Origin: Prostheceraeus crozeri
Lineage: Eukaryota > Platyhelminthes > Polycladida > Euryleptidae
Length of the DNA stretch: 64,000 nucleotides
Assembly (NCBI GenBank): GCA_907163375.1
Contig: CAJQUW010008680.1
Location: 124,001 to 188,000 of the forward strand
Direction of reading: 5' to 3'
Both the position numbers and the translations under genes were made by a program. Shown in pieces: positions 43,801 to 46,800 of this stretch. Position 1 is the stretch's first letter. Every line of letters starts with the position of its first letter. A model generated the notes under the pieces. That model did not search any database. It saw nothing but the letters and a program-made list of their open reading frames with translations, and was not told the origin of the DNA.

Positions 43801-46800
43801 ACTTTCTTCCTGAATTCGTTAGCGACTAAATATTGACATCACATGTTGGTATGTTAATAATCTAAATGAGAACTATGAATCACTTTCTACACGTTATTCG
43901 TCATCCCTGGTCGTGGAATACTGTGTCAGGCTTTTGGCTGCAATAATAGAAGTATTTCTGAGACTACATCAGAGGGTCATCGCATCAGGTTTCATTTATT
44001 CCAAAAAAACAATGAACTCTGCAAAAAGTGGGTGATAAATTTGAGAAACTCTTCATTCGATTCGTTACCTTTAAAGGAACTATTAAAACCTCACCGCCGA
44101 GTCTGCTCTTCTTATTTTGAGGATTCCCAGTACATGTGCCCTAAGGATCGTCATACCTCCTCAAGAGTGCTACCAACTGCTGTTCCCACGATCGTCAACG
44201 CTCCTCATCCACCAACGAAACCCACTCCTCGATCACGTCCTGACATTGACAGCGGTCCTCCGAAAACTCCACGTGTAACTACAGGTCCTCCATCTATTTC
44301 TAGTGCTCCTACATGCACTGTATCTAGCCCTCGTCACGTCCGAAAATTTCGAAATCTTCAAAGTGCGTTGTCAAAGTCCAGAAGAACAGTAAAGAGACGA
44401 AGATTTGCGAAATCGATCCGTCAAGCAGGAACCTCTAACTTCGACGTTGCAAAACTGCCAGAAAAAGTTCGATGTTTTTTCGCGTCACAACTGAAAGCGG
44501 TGGAAGTAAATCGAAGTGGAATGCTTTGCAGTCCGCAAATCATCGAGATGGCACTGGGAATAAAGTTCCGGTCTACAGCGGCCTACAAATTCCTACTAAG
44601 TCAAGGTTTTGCTTTACCCAGTGTGCGAACTCTGCAGCGATCGATAGAAGACGTCTGTGTGTATTCTGGACCCTGCCTTACAATAATGGATCTAATGGCT
44701 AAGAAGTTGAATGCAATGAAACCAGACGATCGCATGGCTACTCTATCATTAGATGCGATGAAAATTTCACCGGTCATGCGGTACGATGAAAGTTAAGATT
44801 TCATCAAAGGCTATGAAGAGGCTGGGTCTTTCGGTCGTTCTCCAAAAGTTGCTGATGAAGGGATGGCCGTAATGGTGAGATGAGTTCGATCACGCTGGAG
44901 ACAATTAATCGGATATTATTTGATACGCCACTCAGTGAAACAGGAACGTTTTCTTCAAATAATTTTTGACTGTCTTCGCAAGTGTTGTGAAGTTGGTTTG
45001 AAAATCATTTGCATCGTTTGCGATCAAGAAACTACACAATTTGTAAGTATACATAATCATAGGAGTGACACCACATTATCCCTACCTAATAAATCCCTGT
45101 GATGGAGAACCTCTCTACGTTGTGATCGACGTACCTCATTGTTTGAAGAACACTCGCAATGTATTATTTCGGCACTACACAATCCTCTATGAGAATAGAA
45201 TGGTGGAGTGGGGTCATATCTTGAAACTACATGACCTTGAGAGATCTAGTGACGCCAAAGCCCAACTACGTCTTGCTCCCAGACTGAAATCTGTCCACGT
45301 CAATTTACCTATGGGTAAAAATATGCGTGTTGACATCGCAGCTGAGACTTTGAGTCGAACGACGGGGAAGGCAATCAGAACTTACGTACATTTTGAAAGG
45401 ATGTCATCAGCAGCGCTTCATACGGCCGAGTTCTGCGAGAAGATAAATGAACTGTTTGACATCTTGAACTCTTCAGCGTTTGAAAGAGGATCAATGTCAC
45501 CTATCACCAGGACTGATTGGCCCTCGAAGAAGCGGTTTCTGGAAGAAGCTATGGAGTGGATATCAAGCTGGAATTTCTCGAGAAAGGGCATCGTCAAAAC
45601 TTCAATGCCATTTGTTACTGCATGGCTGATCTCAATATCGAGCCTAATTCGAATTGTGGACCATCTTTTTCTTACCACGGAAATGCAGAATGTGGGAACT
45701 CGAAGATACATTCAAGATCATGTCGAGAACCTATTCGCTGTCATTCGCAGTCATAATGGCCCAAATGAGACTCCAGAGTGCACTCAATTCGTGTCTGCTG
45801 CTGTGAAAGCGTGTGCGATTTCTCAGCTCCTGAGGCCGTTAAGTTCAAACTCTAATTGTAGTGAGGACGACGACACTCTTCTCCTGGATCTGGCAACTCA
45901 GAGGCAATCGCCACTACATGCCATGACGCCAGATCGGAATCAGCTTCCGAATCAGCCTCCTGAAAACTACGCCATCGAGGAAGATACAATCGATGCCGTG
46001 ATCAACTCTGTACTTCAGGACACAACCACGACTTTGGATACCATTCAGACGGAAGTTTTATACTACATCGATGGATATTTACTTCATAAAGTTGATTTGT
46101 GTCAGACTTGTAAAGATGTACTAACTGATACAAGTAATTGTGAATCCGTATATGTGAAGCACAAACAGTACAAGAACGCAAACCGAGGACTTCTATGTCC
46201 TAGCGAAAGCTTCTTATGTATATTGAAAGAATGGGAAATTGTTTTTCGTAATAATGTACCGAATGTTTGTCTAGGACTAAATGTGATGAAAAATTTGAAG
46301 TTGAAGATTGCCGATAAGATCACTGGTTTGCTTCCAGAAGATCATAAACATCATGATGCATTCCATAAAGTTTCAACTGTTTTTTTAGGTCTCAGATTGC
46401 ACCATCATTGTAAACTAACAAATGAGAAAAACAGATCTGTTCAGGAGATGCTGAGGAAGAAGAGAAAATTGAAAAAAATCATGTCATGATATTGATAACT
46501 ATGATATTGTTTTTTATCTCAAATAAAGAGGGGTAATTTTTTGGGCCATTAGAAAATTCAACTCTAATTTCACATATTCATGTCTTGTTTTTAGGTGTTT
46601 TAAAATATTATGATGAATGACAGTAGTGGATTCATTTATTGATGCAGTATACATATTTTAACGCACAATATTCAACAAATAATTTCTAATTGATACATTA
46701 TCTTGTTACATATCATTCACATCATGTAATATTCCATGATTTGGTCAGTTAAGCAAGGGATGAGATCAATTTTTAAAAGAAATAGCATCAACTGTATTTC

